A stretch of DNA of 64,000 nucleotides. Origin: Doryteuthis pealeii. Lineage: Eukaryota; Mollusca; Cephalopoda; Myopsida; Loliginidae. The stretch spans positions 60,244,773 through 60,308,772 of the forward strand of contig CM042157.1 of the NCBI GenBank assembly GCA_023376005.1. The letters are read 5' to 3'. Both the position numbers and the translations under genes were made by a program. Below the pieces are notes generated by a model. It did not search any database. It was not told the DNA's origin and saw only the letters and a list, made by a program, of their open reading frames with translations. Positions 42,986 through 54,115 of this stretch are shown piece after piece. The number at the start of each line of letters is the position of its first letter. Within the stretch, counting starts at the first letter, position 1.

Positions 42986-43668
42986 ATCCCTTTATAAAAA
43001 ATAGACCTTGCATTGATCCCGCTACTCTGAAAAGAAATATTAATGTCTACTATTTAAATTATTAAATGAAAAAAAAAAATCCATGTTGTTATCATTTAAA
43101 TTTAAATTTTTAATTATCTTCATGAATATAAATCAAATCCTTATTATTTTTGCTCAAAAACCAAGCCTGGTGATATTTGATGTGTACATATATTTACTTT
43201 GTTGTTTTTTTTTATAAATTTTCAAAGTTTCCTCCGAACATACATATACACACAAATGCCCTTTATATATAGACTAGAAGTGGCTACCCGGCATCGCCTG
43301 GGAAGAGGAGGGATTCTTTTTTTTTTAAGTTAGTCTCGTAGATCCATTATTACTGAATTGTGAGTTGGATCCCCACTGGATGCCCCATTAAAATCCCTAC
43401 GTAAAAACGACTTTGCATTGATCCAGTCACTCTGAGAATAGCAAATTATGTCTACAATATTAAATGGAAAAAATTCCATGTTGTTATCATTTGAATTTTA
43501 TTTTTTTAGATATCTTCATGAATTTAAATCAAATCTTCATTATTTTTGCTCAAAAACCATGCACTGGTGATATTTAATGTGTATATATATTTACTTTGTT
43601 GTTAATTGTTTTATTTTCGAAGTTTCCTCCGGACGAAAATTAATGCAAATTCCTTTATATATAGAATA
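42962..43668 (+). repeat. Two tandem Rep-H copies
   Basis: The first (to about 43271) lacks its left end. The second (43272-43668) is complete, from 'ACTAGAAGTGGCTACCCGGC' to 'CCTTTATATATAGAATAG'. Both contain 'CATTGATCC(C/A)G(C/T)' and 'TTTTTGCTCAAAAACCA'. The direct joint at 'TTTATATATAGACTAGAAG' suggests tail-to-head tandem insertion. Confidence 0.75.
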
Positions 43669-43995
43669 GAAGGAAAGCCAGAGATTCAGAGCCATCATAT
43701 TCAAAGCATCAACAAGATCCGTTATTGGCTTGCAATAAAATATATTGCCAATCGGATAAATCAAACTGACCTGTCGGACACTGACCTTAGCAGAGATATT
43801 TTGGGTCTTGACCAGATTGTAACTTACTTTCTAAATGAGAATTGCCTATTGGTTTTTCGTTTATCATCTGCTGAAATACACAAGTCTATCTTTGTATCAA
43901 CTCTTAAAAAATGTGGTGGGTGTTTCTATTTATTACACATCTCATCTAAGAAGAGTATAAATGTGTCTGCAAAACAGAGCTATAATTATTCTTAA
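43669..43995 (+). other. Open reading frame of unknown nature (129 codons from 43606)
   Basis: The frame starts inside the end of Rep-H (MFYFRSFLRTKINANSFIYR) and continues 109 codons into sequence found nowhere else in the window. It has mixed, protein-like composition (INKIRYWLAIKYIANRINQT, LLVFRLSSAEIHKSIFVST). No signal peptide, clear membrane segment or motif. I do not recognise it. It could be part of a transposon ORF, an unannotated exon, or chance. Confidence 0.25.
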
Positions 43996-44162
43996 CAGCT
44001 GCCAGTCAAAGTCATGTATTTTCCACAGTCTGTTTATGGTAACTGACAAAGTTAAATATATTCCAATGATTAACCATTATTTATTCATTACTATGTGTAT
44101 CATATAAGTCAAAGGCTATAGCATACATACAAAATGAATAAATAAATATATAAATATATACC

Positions 44163-44492
44163 ATGATGCTGATAGCTTTGGTGGGTCCTGGAACGCACAT
44201 ATTGGCTTTGAAGGAGTCCCCGGGAAAATTTATGGGTTCCAACTAAAGTTTCTTAAGAGATTGCAGGGTTTTTTATTTATGATCTGGGGAAACAACTAAA
44301 GCCATCTAACTTCTATTTTATAACCTATCCTGTGTAATTCATTTCTAAGAAACCATTGAAATGTATTTACAGTTAGTTTGAATGGTGAGGGAAGAAAAAT
44401 GAAAAACACTGGTACACATAGATAGGATTTTACTACATCCTTTTAGATTTTTATGCGTCAGGGATGCATGATGCGTACCTATCAGCATCTGT
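44163..44492. mobile_element. MITE with GATGCTGATAG ends
   Basis: 'ATGATGCTGATAGCT' at the left and 'ACCTATCAGCATCTG' at the right are inverted ends around about 300 bp of noncoding DNA. The left end recurs at 849. Confidence 0.6.
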
Positions 44493-44507
44493 GTATGTGT
44501 GTGTGTG

Positions 44508-44795
44508 TATTCACCAACCCCTCCGCATGAGCAGGATATGACACAAGGTCAATTTCTTAAGTGGAGTTTAACAGGTTTGAATTCAGAAGTTTTCCTTCTG
44601 CTAGACTGGTTACCTAGCCATGGTTAAAGACCCCAGTCTGCCCTGCTATTTACCCATAACTGGAGGGAGAATTGGATTCATATCTTCCCAAGGGTATTAG
44701 CACCATGTGAAATGCAAACAGATTCATCCAGGAATTGAACTCGGGTCGACAAGTCCATTTCCTACAACTCTAACCATTACACCACGGCCTCCATC
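44508..44795 (-). repeat. SINE-2 copy, full length
   Basis: The best minus-strand copy: head 'GCCGTGGTGTAATGGTTAGA', B box GAGTTCAATTCCTGG, body and tail 'CATCCTGCTCATGCGGAGGG'. Confidence 0.88.
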
Positions 44796-44999
44796 ATATG
44801 TCCATATACATATAGGTGAAAATAGACCTATAACTGCTAATATGACCGGTTTCTAAGCCCTTTTCTTGACCAGATATAACACTCTGCATATAATTCCAAA
44901 ATTATTGTACATTGAGCTCCCAAATGGATCAGACCAAACTTAACATTCAGTTGTGAAAAATGCCCAGCTCAGAATCATTCCTAACACCAACTAACCTCA

Positions 45000-45290
45000 T
45001 TGGCATTGCAGTCATGGAAGACTATATAGTTCTTGTGCCCCTGAAGTTACAGTACCTCCTGTAACTGAAGTCTGATGTTCGAAAAACATTCTCAACCACA
45101 GATGTTGCATGTGAAGGCTGTCCCTGAAGATGTTAATGTGCCAGTGCTTTGTTGCCGCCACTTTCTTTCTGGACCTCTTGGCTTCATGGCATTGCACCAG
45201 GGTGGCTTCAGAACGAACAGTCCACTACAGAGAGCCTGGTGGTCCTGAGCCAAATTTTCCAAGCTGGAAGGGGTAATGCCAAAGCACCAA
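45000..45290 (-). pseudogene. LINE-b-like C-terminal fragment with zinc-finger remnant
   Basis: The minus strand reads WTVRSEATLVQCHEAKRSRKK and, after a +1 shift, FTCNICG, a stop, then ECFSNIRLQ. A basic stretch then CxxC with a conserved Cys is the usual tail of several invertebrate LINE ORFs (C2H2-like finger after KRRRRK). Stops and a frameshift show it is dead. Confidence 0.5.
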
Positions 45291-45682
45291 CTAACCTAGT
45301 GATTTACCAATTGATATATATATAAGACCATCTTGATATTGTCATTTGCTTTGTTAATTAGAATATTATAACACTAAATTAAGTTAATTTCTGGGTTGAT
45401 AAACATTGAATGGGAAGTTGTGAATACAAGAAAAAAAATATATAATGAGACTGTATCTTCATCTAGCATTCTTACAATATGACTGAGAACCAACAAAGTC
45501 TAGTGTTATTATTAGGTACTGTCATCTGATTGAAGCTTTTTTTGTTCAGCAGCACATCTATGAAATTATATTTATATATTACATATACACATATGATTCT
45601 AACTCTTTTCCTCATCATCTGATACCGACTGCACTTCCTATCAACTATTTTTACCATTTCATATGGGAATAGGATAATATCA

Positions 45683-45686
<4 letters not shown>

Positions 45687-45731
<45 letters not shown>

Positions 45732-45930
45732 TTTAACATAAGTGTTAAGACAAATGGGAATATTTCTTTTATGTTATCTATTTTTTTTTATTGTTTTCAA
45801 CGTTAGGTCATCATCAGGAGAAAAATTTTTGTGAAAAAAAGTTTTCAAAATAATTGATAAGCCACAAAATCTACTGGCGAAGTGACATATCCATTTGTTG
45901 AGTGTATATATATATATATATATATATCCG
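45687..45930. repeat. (TA)n tracts around a CATCATCAGGAG motif
   Basis: TA tracts at 45687-45729 and 45904-45927. Between them the minus strand has CTGATGATGACC...GAAAAC at about 45818-45785, a further degraded hammerhead-like order. No cleavage triplet in place. Confidence 0.6.
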
Positions 45931-46305
45931 TGATGGGACACGGGATGTCACAGATTGCAACAACAGGGACAAACTCTGACTTCAGACTAAAGACAATAAG
46001 GAGCAGCGATACAAGTCATAGTTGGCCTGCTGGGTTTTCAGGGGGGGGGGTAGCAGTGATGATAGAATATAAGATTGCGAAAGATTAAAATAGGTAACAG
46101 GGTTGGGATGGAAGATAAAATGGATAGGAATAGAAAAAGAAAAGAAAAAGTGTAAAAAGTTTTTTTGTTTTGTTATGCTAATTTGATTGGACTATGGTAG
46201 GACTGGTTGTAGTGATAAAAGTACTGTTGATAAGTCTTTTTAGTCAGATTCTTGCTCTGATGAGCTGGTAGATCTGACTCATTAGGATTAATATATATAT
46301 ATATT

Positions 46306-46387
46306 CGTAGGCATGTGTTATTAAACAACACGGAACATTTCTTTTTTATGATCTTGATTCCGTGTTGTTTAATAACACCTGCCTACA
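46306..46387. repeat. Fold-back, 28-bp arms
   Basis: 'GTAGGCATGTGTTATTAAAC' with AACACGGA pairs with TCCGTGTTG and 'TTTAATAACACCTGCCTAC'. Loop of about 24 bp. Confidence 0.78.
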
Positions 46388-48199
46388 AAATAACTTGCGA
46401 AAATATATAACATTTAAAATATATATCACACAGTTATCTTTGTAAAAAATAATTGAAATTTCTAGGTTCAGAAGGACCATGCCTTTGTTACAAATTGAAT
46501 TAATGTAGTAACAAAATAAAAATAAAAATATTTCCCCGAATATATTTTAGGAAAAACAATTTCATCAACAGGTAAATGATTACCAAAGTTTTTGTAAAAA
46601 TTTGACTGTTAGTTGTTTTTTCATAGAATTTTTTAAAAAGCCAGTAGTCATAACTTGTTTTTGGCTACGTTAAGTTTTAATTGATTTAATGGTGCGAAAC
46701 TGTAAACATTGTTTTCGTTCTTAAAATCATCAGGAGTTTTTTTAATGTTTCTTCTTTTGAATGGTTCAAAAATGTTCAAGACAATATTAACCTTTATGCA
46801 ATTTTCATTGTTAAATATAGGGGCGTAAATTTGACAGGTCAAATTGGAGGTCCCTATAGATTACACTATTTTGGATAGTCTAATATATTGAAATTTGTAA
46901 CAGCTAAATTTTTTTTTAAATTTAAAAAATGCTAAGGTAGTGAAATGCAATATCAACACTATTATGATTAATGCAAATGATCTTAATGAACATAATGCTC
47001 AATATGGAAATTCATAGAATTTGCAAATTTATCAAAGTTACTCCCCTTAGCCTATTTATTTTTTTCCTATTTTCTCATACCACAGCTAAAGTAATTTGAT
47101 CACTCATGACCCCAAATAAATTCAGATGTAAATATAAATACCACCACTGGATTCCTCATAAAATTCTACCCTGGAAACATTTTGTTTGATTTTGGTCCAG
47201 AGTTTTGTTTTCAATTGCAAGACAGACAGACAGACACCAGAAATATAGTATAAGATTCAATATTTAAGCTATAAAGCTTAAAATTAAATATATAAAGTGT
47301 TTAATTTCAAATTATAAACAAATTCTATATCATAATCTCCAACCAAAATTTTATGCAAATCAATCAATCAATCAATTAAAAATGTTGATTAAATAATTAA
47401 TTACCCAGACATTAAAGATATATTCTGATTTGTCAAAGATACAAATTGAATCAGATGTGCCTTGGGTTAACTCATTGAATTTTAATGCTTTCAAATTGAA
47501 ATGAAATGAATGCTATAATATTAGAAATGTCACAATCTAGCATGAAATGAAAGATCCAGTTTTTAGAAGGATAAAAGATTTTACATACTTTTACGTGTGT
47601 ATAAAAAGTCTAATAAAAAATATTAAATTCTTTCCAACATAGGGCTATTTAGATGTCAAACAGATTCCTGGTAAAATTCTGGATCATAAACATCAGCCCA
47701 TTATATGGTTTATCATATTTTTTAACAAATTTTCAATTTTTAATCCAGCCTTTCTTCTTTCCATCTCTTATTTTTACCTTTTTTCTTTTAGTGAAAATTG
47801 GTCATGGATGTATGTCCTTGAAACAGCCAATTTAGCCCAACATAAAAAAAATCTTTTTAGCTCACATAAAAAAAAAATTTTAAATAGAAAAAAAAAAATA
47901 AATAAATAAATAAAATAAAATAATTATGATTAACACATTGGCTGTGACATGCACCACATATAGTACATGAAGAACTGACCAAAACTGTGATATGCACCAT
48001 GTATAGTACACACATATAAAGTATACTTATTCTTAAAATGTCCATAAATCAGTTTTAATTATCAAATTTCAAAATACAAAACAATAATACTGTTAAGGAG
48101 TGTTAAAAGTAAACAACAATATAACAGAAAATATTTATTTGTAACTGCAAATGACAAAATCATTTTTTTTTTTTTTAAACCCACATCCTTGCATTTCAA

Positions 48200-48470
48200 T
48201 TGGTCAATTTGTAAGACAAGGCAACAAGTAGCTGTAACGTAATACAGATCTAATCTTGTTGCAATCCTACTGCAGAATGCCAAAGTATTTATGAAGCCTC
48301 ATAACATCATAGAAACCAAGCAGCCAATCAGGACTCAAGGAATGGAATCACCCAAATATATGAATGAACTCTTCTTGAGTTCCATAAGTACCAGCTGTCT
48401 TGAGCACTAGTTCAGTTGTGCTTAGCCAGTTGCTGTTGTCCAAACCAACAGTATACTGACTGACTGACTT
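48200..48470 (+). repeat. SINE-4 copy next to exon 2
   Basis: Matches 10610-10909 from 'TAAGACAAGGCAACAAGTAG' to (ACTG)n. It lies 215 bp on the donor side of MYO5 exon 2, antisense to the gene. Confidence 0.8.
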
Positions 48471-48684
48471 CAATAGAATCTTAGTTAGACGCCTTCAAAT
48501 TATTCACAAAAATCAAAGTATTTTGTGTACACAACCCTTCACTCCGATATCTGACTTAGTACTGAAGTCAAACAAGTTGGAACATGGCACCAGATGGGAA
48601 TAAGTATTGCATTAGCAATCACAGCCAACGTGTTAAAAATATAGAATTAAAAGATAAGTATATTTAAAAGATAAGAAAACTTAC

Positions 48685-48792
48685 CCCTTTTGCAAATACA
48701 AGAACCTGCAGTTCTTTTTGGTTTTTGTAGTCTTCTCCAAGTTCAGCCGTCCGCCACACAATTTCTTCATCTCGTACCCAGATCTTAGCATT
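48685..48792 (-). CDS. MYO5: Unconventional myosin-V, exon 2 (SH3-like N-terminal subdomain)
   Basis: The exon has 36 codons, in phase 0 at both ends, reading NAKIWVRDEEIVWRTAEL then GEDYKNQKELQVLVFAKG. The pattern (A)-(K/R)-(I/V)-W-(V/I) ... E-(I/E)-V-W-(R/K)-(T/S)-A-E-L ... DYK is diagnostic of the SH3-like domain that opens the myosin V motor head. Human MYO5A has ARVWIPDPEEVWKSAEL there. The acceptor has a pyrimidine tract ending in CTCTTGCAG and the donor is GGG|GTAAGT. Both exon boundaries fall where vertebrate MYO5A introns fall (after LYTK and after EEGK), which supports orthology. The exon is isolated by about 14.4 kb of intron on the exon 1 side and at least 15.7 kb on the other. 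Direct copies of SINE-4 lie on both sides (48200-48470 and 50331-50606). The paralogue (a, b or c) cannot be assigned from 36 residues, and invertebrates usually have one gene. Confidence 0.88.
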
Positions 48793-50330
48793 CTGCAAGA
48801 GCAAAGATGATAATTATTAATCGGTGCATCAAAGAAAATAGGTCAACAAGAGAAAAACAAAATTCATCAAAGGATCAAAAGGTTCTAAAAACAGATAATC
48901 AGCTCAAAACGTAACATCTTTTGTTATACAAAATTCAATCAATAAGAACCAAATGATAATATGAATAGGAATTTCTGACAATGACATCAGTGTCAGTATT
49001 CAAACGTAATCAGCTGAAATAAATAAATACAGGATTATAATAGAAAAGGTTTTGACACAGATGATTATGAATCATCTAATAACATTTAGCAATTGCTTTT
49101 CTATTTATAAATATAAGCAGAGCAACCCGGCATTGCACAGGATTTAAAAAGTTGAAAATAAATCTCTTGTCTATATTAATTTATATAGATTAATAAAAAT
49201 TATTTTTTTATATATTTGTTTTATTATCTTTTATTGTTTATATATTCTTGTTTTTAAGTTGTTTATTTTTATCATTATTATTCTTGTTTGTATTTTTTCT
49301 TCTATTTTTTCTTTTATTTGTTTTTTTATTGTGTTTTATCATTTATTAATTTGTTTTATTTTTTAATCATTTTTAATTAATTTTGAATACATTATTGATT
49401 TATGTTTACTATATTTTTTATTTAGCTTTTCTTATGGAAAATGAGGAAAAATTTTTTTTTAATGCCCTTCCCTTGAAATAAGCCCTAGTTGATAAAAATA
49501 ACATTCCAAAAGTTGATATGATTATTTTTGAATGAATTGTCGTTAATGAGTTTTTAAATAAAAGAACACATAAATAAATATAGATCGTTTTTTCATAATT
49601 TCTGTTTATTTAGAAATTTCATAATTTTCAACTTCTTAATGCATTTTTTTCAATATATGAAGAATAATACACCCCCTGAAGATAAGCCTTAGTGCTATAT
49701 TTCATAGGAAAATTAATATAAACCATCCTATTTTTGGGAAAACACGGTATATTGTGTTATCTTTAGATTTTCATCTGGAAATTCCTTTCATTGCCAGGAA
49801 TTTCAAAACATGCTCACTTTTTCTATTTTTTTTTTTTTTTTTTTTGTTTTCTCTTAGCACAAATGGCAACAAGAGATCATTGAAAGCTTCTAGCGTGTTT
49901 TGGCAATGTTTCTTTCAAGGTGTTGAAACTGTTACTGAATTGCAATAAAAATGGAAAGCCTCTCTTTCAATAGAAATCAGGATATCTATTGTTTCCTTGC
50001 CAATTCCTTTGTTGCCAATATCAATAAATATCAACAGGACCAACTGATGTGGAACAAGTGTTGGAGTAAATTGCTGACTCGGAAGCTGTGAGTCTTCATT
50101 AGGATTATCTTCACATTAGCTGTGAAGATAATCCTAATAAGATAAAACAGAGAACTATGGGGGCAGTCATTAATTATCTAAGATCATGAATCTACACATG
50201 TACTTTGTGTAACTGGTATCACCAAAGGAAACTAAAGTTCAAATCCTGTATACACTACTTTGGAGGAATAAAAAAAAAGTCCATTTTAATAATTGTATAG
50301 ACCATGAAATAGCTGTCATGGACTATTTGT

Positions 50331-50606
50331 AGAATAATCATACTAAGTTCCAATTACCGTAGAATTGGTAAGACAAGGCAACAAGTAGCTGTAACTCAAT
50401 ACAGATCCAATCTACTGCAGAATGCCAGAGTATTTATGAAACCTCATAACATCATAGAAACCAAGCAGCCAATCAGGACTCAAGGAATGGAATCACCCAA
50501 ATACATGAATGGATTATTGAGTCCCATAAGTACCAGCTATCTTGGTACCAGTTGTGCTTAGCCAGTTGCTGTTGTCCAAACCAACGGTATACTGACTGAC
50601 TGACTT
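50331..50606 (+). repeat. SINE-4 copy
   Basis: Third copy, with small internal deletions (loss of 'CTTGTTGCAATCC'). With the copy at 48200 it makes a direct repeat around exon 2. Confidence 0.8.
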
Positions 50607-50616
50607 AAAAAAAAAA

Positions 50617-51100
50617 AAAAGTGTTGATTATGACACAGTTGGTAGAGCATCTGCCAAGTAACCACAAGGTTCTTAGTTGAATACTGGCCCTTGCTAACTC
50701 AGCACATGAGTAGCATAGCAGTAAAGTGGGGAGGTGATGGTAGGTACGGCACTCCACCCAACACAAAAACAATCTCCTTATTCTAGCACGAGTGAAAAGG
50801 TGATAGATGGTTGGTTGGTTGGATTTTATGGCATGTCAACCCATTGGGTCATTTTATGCTGAAGATATTTTTGTTTCATTCATTTTTTATGGGTACTCAA
50901 TCTTTTTTTTTTAAAACATTTTTTTAAACTTATGTTTTCTATTTAATCCATAGAGGAGACCCTAACAGGTACTACCACTCCGGGTTAGAGGGGTCTTGGA
51001 AGTAATGGTGATTAAGGGGTACTTGAAACGGGGGATAGACTACCTCACTATCTGGCTGATACTGACAATAGGCCACTCCACCGAATCTACTGACTTTATT
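50617..51100 (+). repeat. SINE-1 copy split by Rep-A
   Basis: SINE-1 runs from 'GACACAGTTGGTAGAGCATC' to 'GTGAAAAGGTGATAG' (50806) and resumes at about 51028 with 'GGGGGATAGACTACCTCACT' to 'CTACTGACTTTATT'. Rep-A (50808-51025) is inserted in between. 'TGAAAAGGTGATAG' and 'TTGAAACGGGGGATAG' look like a worn target duplication. Confidence 0.8.
50808..51025 (+). mobile_element. Rep-A, 5' half, inserted in SINE-1
   Basis: Head 'GGTTGGTTGGTTGGATTTTA' with GGCATGTCAACCC. It ends at 'GATTAAGGGGTACTTGAAAC'. The clean interruption shows Rep-A (or this part of it) is mobile. Confidence 0.8.
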
Positions 51101-51270
51101 ATTATTGCTACCTTGGAATGTGAACTGTTTTACTTATATTATTATTTTTTTATTTAAAAGAGAAAGAGAAAAATGAGAAAATTAAATCCTTTTATCATTG
51201 CAAAAACTTCACTTGGAATTCAAAACCATGTACCATCTTTGAAACCTGAAAATATATTTGTTCCATTACT

Positions 51271-51645
51271 ATTGGACACATAGCCTAGCGGATAAAGGAG
51301 TTACATTAAGACAGTTCTAAGTGACAGTTATCTCTAGACTGCAGGTTCAATCCTAGACAGGGGCAGCAGTAAGATAGAATAATAATTAACACAGCTTAAC
51401 GATTCTACCCAACTATGGTTAGCGGAATGAGAACAGGATACCCCCATGGACTGAATAAAGGGTTAGGTTCAAAGTTCCATGATGGTTCCCAATTATGACA
51501 AGAAGGTTCTCGAGTTCAAACAGAAGGTTCCCGAGTCCGACAAGAAATACCTGAAGAAGGCCGGAGGACACATTGGCCAAAACGTTGTACAGATAACAAT
51601 GAAGATGAGGACAATAGTCCGAATAATACAAATAATACTAATATT
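51271..51645 (+). repeat. SINE-3 copy, two internal units
   Basis: Full length with head 'ATAGCCTAGCGGATAAAGGA' and B box GGTTCAATCCTAG. The frame from 51479 stays open to 51847, beyond the element, and again encodes KKVPES-DKKYLKKAGGHI. Confidence 0.85.
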
Positions 51646-51899
51646 TGCTCCATGTGTGCTTGTTTCATTTTCAACTAAAACAAGACCTTTATCATCTTCA
51701 ACAATACACTGTGCCAAAATACCAAAACATGAGAGAAATGCTAAGCTAATGATGTTTGATTTCCCTTTTGAAAATGTCCCACTTCAATGTATCATTGCTA
51801 ATTATTCTGGACATCATAATCTGTTATTTGTCAATAAATATATTTGATTTTAAAGACTTTTGTATTTTAAAATTTAATCATTTTTTTAAATATACTGCA

Positions 51900-52250
51900 C
51901 AAGTGTGCAGTATATTAAATGTCAAGTGGTGGCAACATGTTTCAAACAGGACCATCCTGAAGAGAACTGGACTCGCTGGCATGCACGAAATACTTGTCCA
52001 ACACAACCTGAGATGGGCTGGCCACTTAAACAGACTTGGGATGACAAACTACCAAGCAGATTCTGTACTCTCAACTGAGAGAAGGATCACATGGAATCGG
52101 TAGACCAAAGCTCCGGTACAAAGATGACATCAAGAGAAACCTGAAGGACTTCAACATCCCCATAGGCAGCTAGCAAGATGCAACCAGAGACCGAATAAAT
52201 TGGAGAAAAATGATTCGCGTGGTGTCATCATCGGATACGATGGACAGCAA
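51900..52250 (+). pseudogene. LINE fragment, C-terminal end
   Basis: The plus strand reads KWWQHVSNRTILKRTGLAGM, LVQHNLRWAGHLNRLGMTNY, then after a shift KLRYKDDIKRNLKDFNIPI and WQDATRDRINWRKMI. The order IxWxDxV..T.ILxRAGL..I...I..QLRWAGHV.RM..D..LPK...Y is that of a widespread non-LTR retrotransposon tail, a different subfamily from LINE-a. Stops and shifts. Confidence 0.75.
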
Positions 52251-52388
52251 TTGAACTGAATTGAGAAATTGAAATCATTTTTTTTTTAATTCTACATTAA
52301 TATTACTTTTTACAAATAAAAAACAAATTTTGCAAATTCTAAAAGTACATTGCCAGTGTCCTTAGTCAATGCCATAGTGCCCTCATTT

Positions 52389-52636
52389 TTAACTCTTTTG
52401 CCTACCAAATTTTCCCCACGGCTGTACCAAATCTTGGTATTTTTTACCTGTATCATGGGATATTTCAAAGTTCACTATCTATTCATTTCAGAACTCATTC
52501 TATTCAAAGAAAGTTCAATTATTATTGTAATCGGGGTCCTTCTGTTCAATTATAATGAACTAACCATTAGTTTTTGTATTTTGCTTGGGTGTGGTGGGAG
52601 AATCACTGTGAGCAGTTTAAAGTAGGCAAAGTGTTA
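52389..52636 (+). mobile_element. MITE-2 copy
   Basis: Starts TTAACTCTTTTGCCTACC and ends GTAGGCAAAGTGTTA, where the right TTAA is mutated. A SINE-3 3' fragment (52636-52770) begins right after it. Confidence 0.75.
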
Positions 52637-52770
52637 TCAGACAAGAAATACTTGAAGAAAGCCACAGAGCACATCGACTGAAATGTTGTATAGATAACAA
52701 TAAAGAGGAAGACAATAGTCCAAATAATCCAAATTATCAAGCCTCATCTCAAAAATTCAGAGAAAAAGTG
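52636..52770 (+). repeat. SINE-3 3' fragment
   Basis: 'CAGACAAGAAATACTTGAAG' to 'CAAGCCTCATCTCAAAAATT'. It lacks head and units. Confidence 0.72.
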
Positions 52771-52842
52771 TTAAGGGGTCCAACTAAGACAATTTTTGCC
52801 TGACCCTCCCTTTGGCTAAACTCATTAATGTATATAGATATA

Positions 52843-53087
52843 AAAGTCATCGGGGTGGCCTAAAGTCAGTATCAGCCAATCAGTAAGAGAGTCTATGCCC
52901 TTTTCAATAGTGCTATACCAAGGAGATTGTTTTTGTGTCTGAGGTGGAGCGCCACACCTATCATCAGCTCCTTACTTTACTGTACAGATCCCTGTGCTAT
53001 TCATACACTGAGTTGGCAAGGGCCAGTATCAAACTAGGAACCTTGTGGTTTCTAGCTGAATGCTCTACTACTGAGCTAACCTGGCCT
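52843..53087 (-). repeat. SINE-1 copy
   Basis: Full-length minus-strand copy. One base is lost in the A box (CTCAGTAGTAGAG). Confidence 0.9.
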
Positions 53088-53599
53088 GGGGAGGGAAGGG
53101 ATATAGATACAAATAGAGAGAAAGATAGGCATAACTGTTTTCTACATCATTTTCTCTAAATTTCCCATCCCCTATACAATTAACTCTTCTAAAACTGTAA
53201 GAAGCAGAAATTCATTTTTATGTTAAACTTTATAAAAAAAACTTCCTATTTATTCCAGAGTGAACACAGAATATTCCAGTGAAATATCAAAAATAGGAAT
53301 TTCTGTTATTTTAAACTGGAAAACAAAAATGTTCTTATTTATGTTGGAAATTATTTTTAGCTGGCATAGAAATCAATAGTAGACAATTTACAGATGTTTC
53401 TCAATATACGCACCAAAGACAATGCAGAGTGGAAACCAAAATAGAAAATAATCAGCAGTTAGATGATTCCAAAATGTGTAGACAATAAAATTGGGACATT
53501 ACAATGTGGCAGATAATATAAGTAGAGTGTAATTACAGAATTATTCTAATATGGAAAAAAAATACCCCCCACACCCCCAGTGCAAGTATTTAAGTTTTA

Positions 53600-54115
53600 A
53601 TGTCATCATCATCATCAAACTAGCAGCACAAGACAATCTCTCGCCAACCATTCCTATCATTCATTGACCCCAGAGGACCTCCGTACAGCATGCTGTATCT
53701 GCACTGGTCTATGTAGGTCTTTGCTGGACAGCCCGTATTAGTATGTCTTGTTCGCCTTACTCAGATGGTTTGTGTAACAGGGGTCAAGTGGCTGTATAGC
53801 TGCTTTCTTGTAAGATGTTGCTTCCAAATTTGTTCAAGATCACATGCAGCATCCTTGTGCAGCTCCCATCCAGTCTATTTTCCAGACGCCTTGTCAAGGT
53901 CCAAGTGGTGCAGCCAAACAACAGCACCGACACCACCACAGCCTGGAAGAATTGTCGCTTCAACTTGTCGGGGAGGTCTGACTTCCATATAACGAGAAAC
54001 GGAAGAGAAATTCGTCTTTTTCGGCTGGGTCTTCGTAAGGGGCAGACGGGGCTTCCTGAGTTCCCCCGTGATGTGTTGTGCATAGTAGTGACCTTACCCC
54101 CCCTCTCTCTCTCTC
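53600..54115 (-). pseudogene. LINE-a fragment, longest copy
   Basis: The minus strand reads, largely in one frame, IWKSDLPDKLKRQFFQAVVV, SVLLFGCTTWTLTRRLENRL, DGSCTRMLHVILNK, then after a shift QHLTRKQLYSHLTPVTQTI. It ends in an ATGATGATGATG run near 53610. The KLKR-FFQA-LLYGCTTWTL-LD-TRML block is the classic post-RT segment of this LINE group. Upstream of IWKSD (54000-54110) the sequence (GSPVCPLRRPSRKRRIS) does not fit the ORF, so the copy is chimeric. Next to it is a CT tract at 54100-54124. Confidence 0.8.

Larger units (their letters stand above)
32976..48684 (-). other. MYO5: MYO5 intron 2, if the microexon is real
   Basis: This interval lies between the exon 2 donor and the candidate microexon acceptor. 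If the microexon is false, intron 2 runs on past the left edge. Stretches with nothing recognised are about 38060-38910 (AT-rich, poly-T at 38320-38338), 40420-40860, 41010-41915, 45300-45685 and 46390-48190. Those parts are low-complexity AT-rich DNA. Confidence 0.45.
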
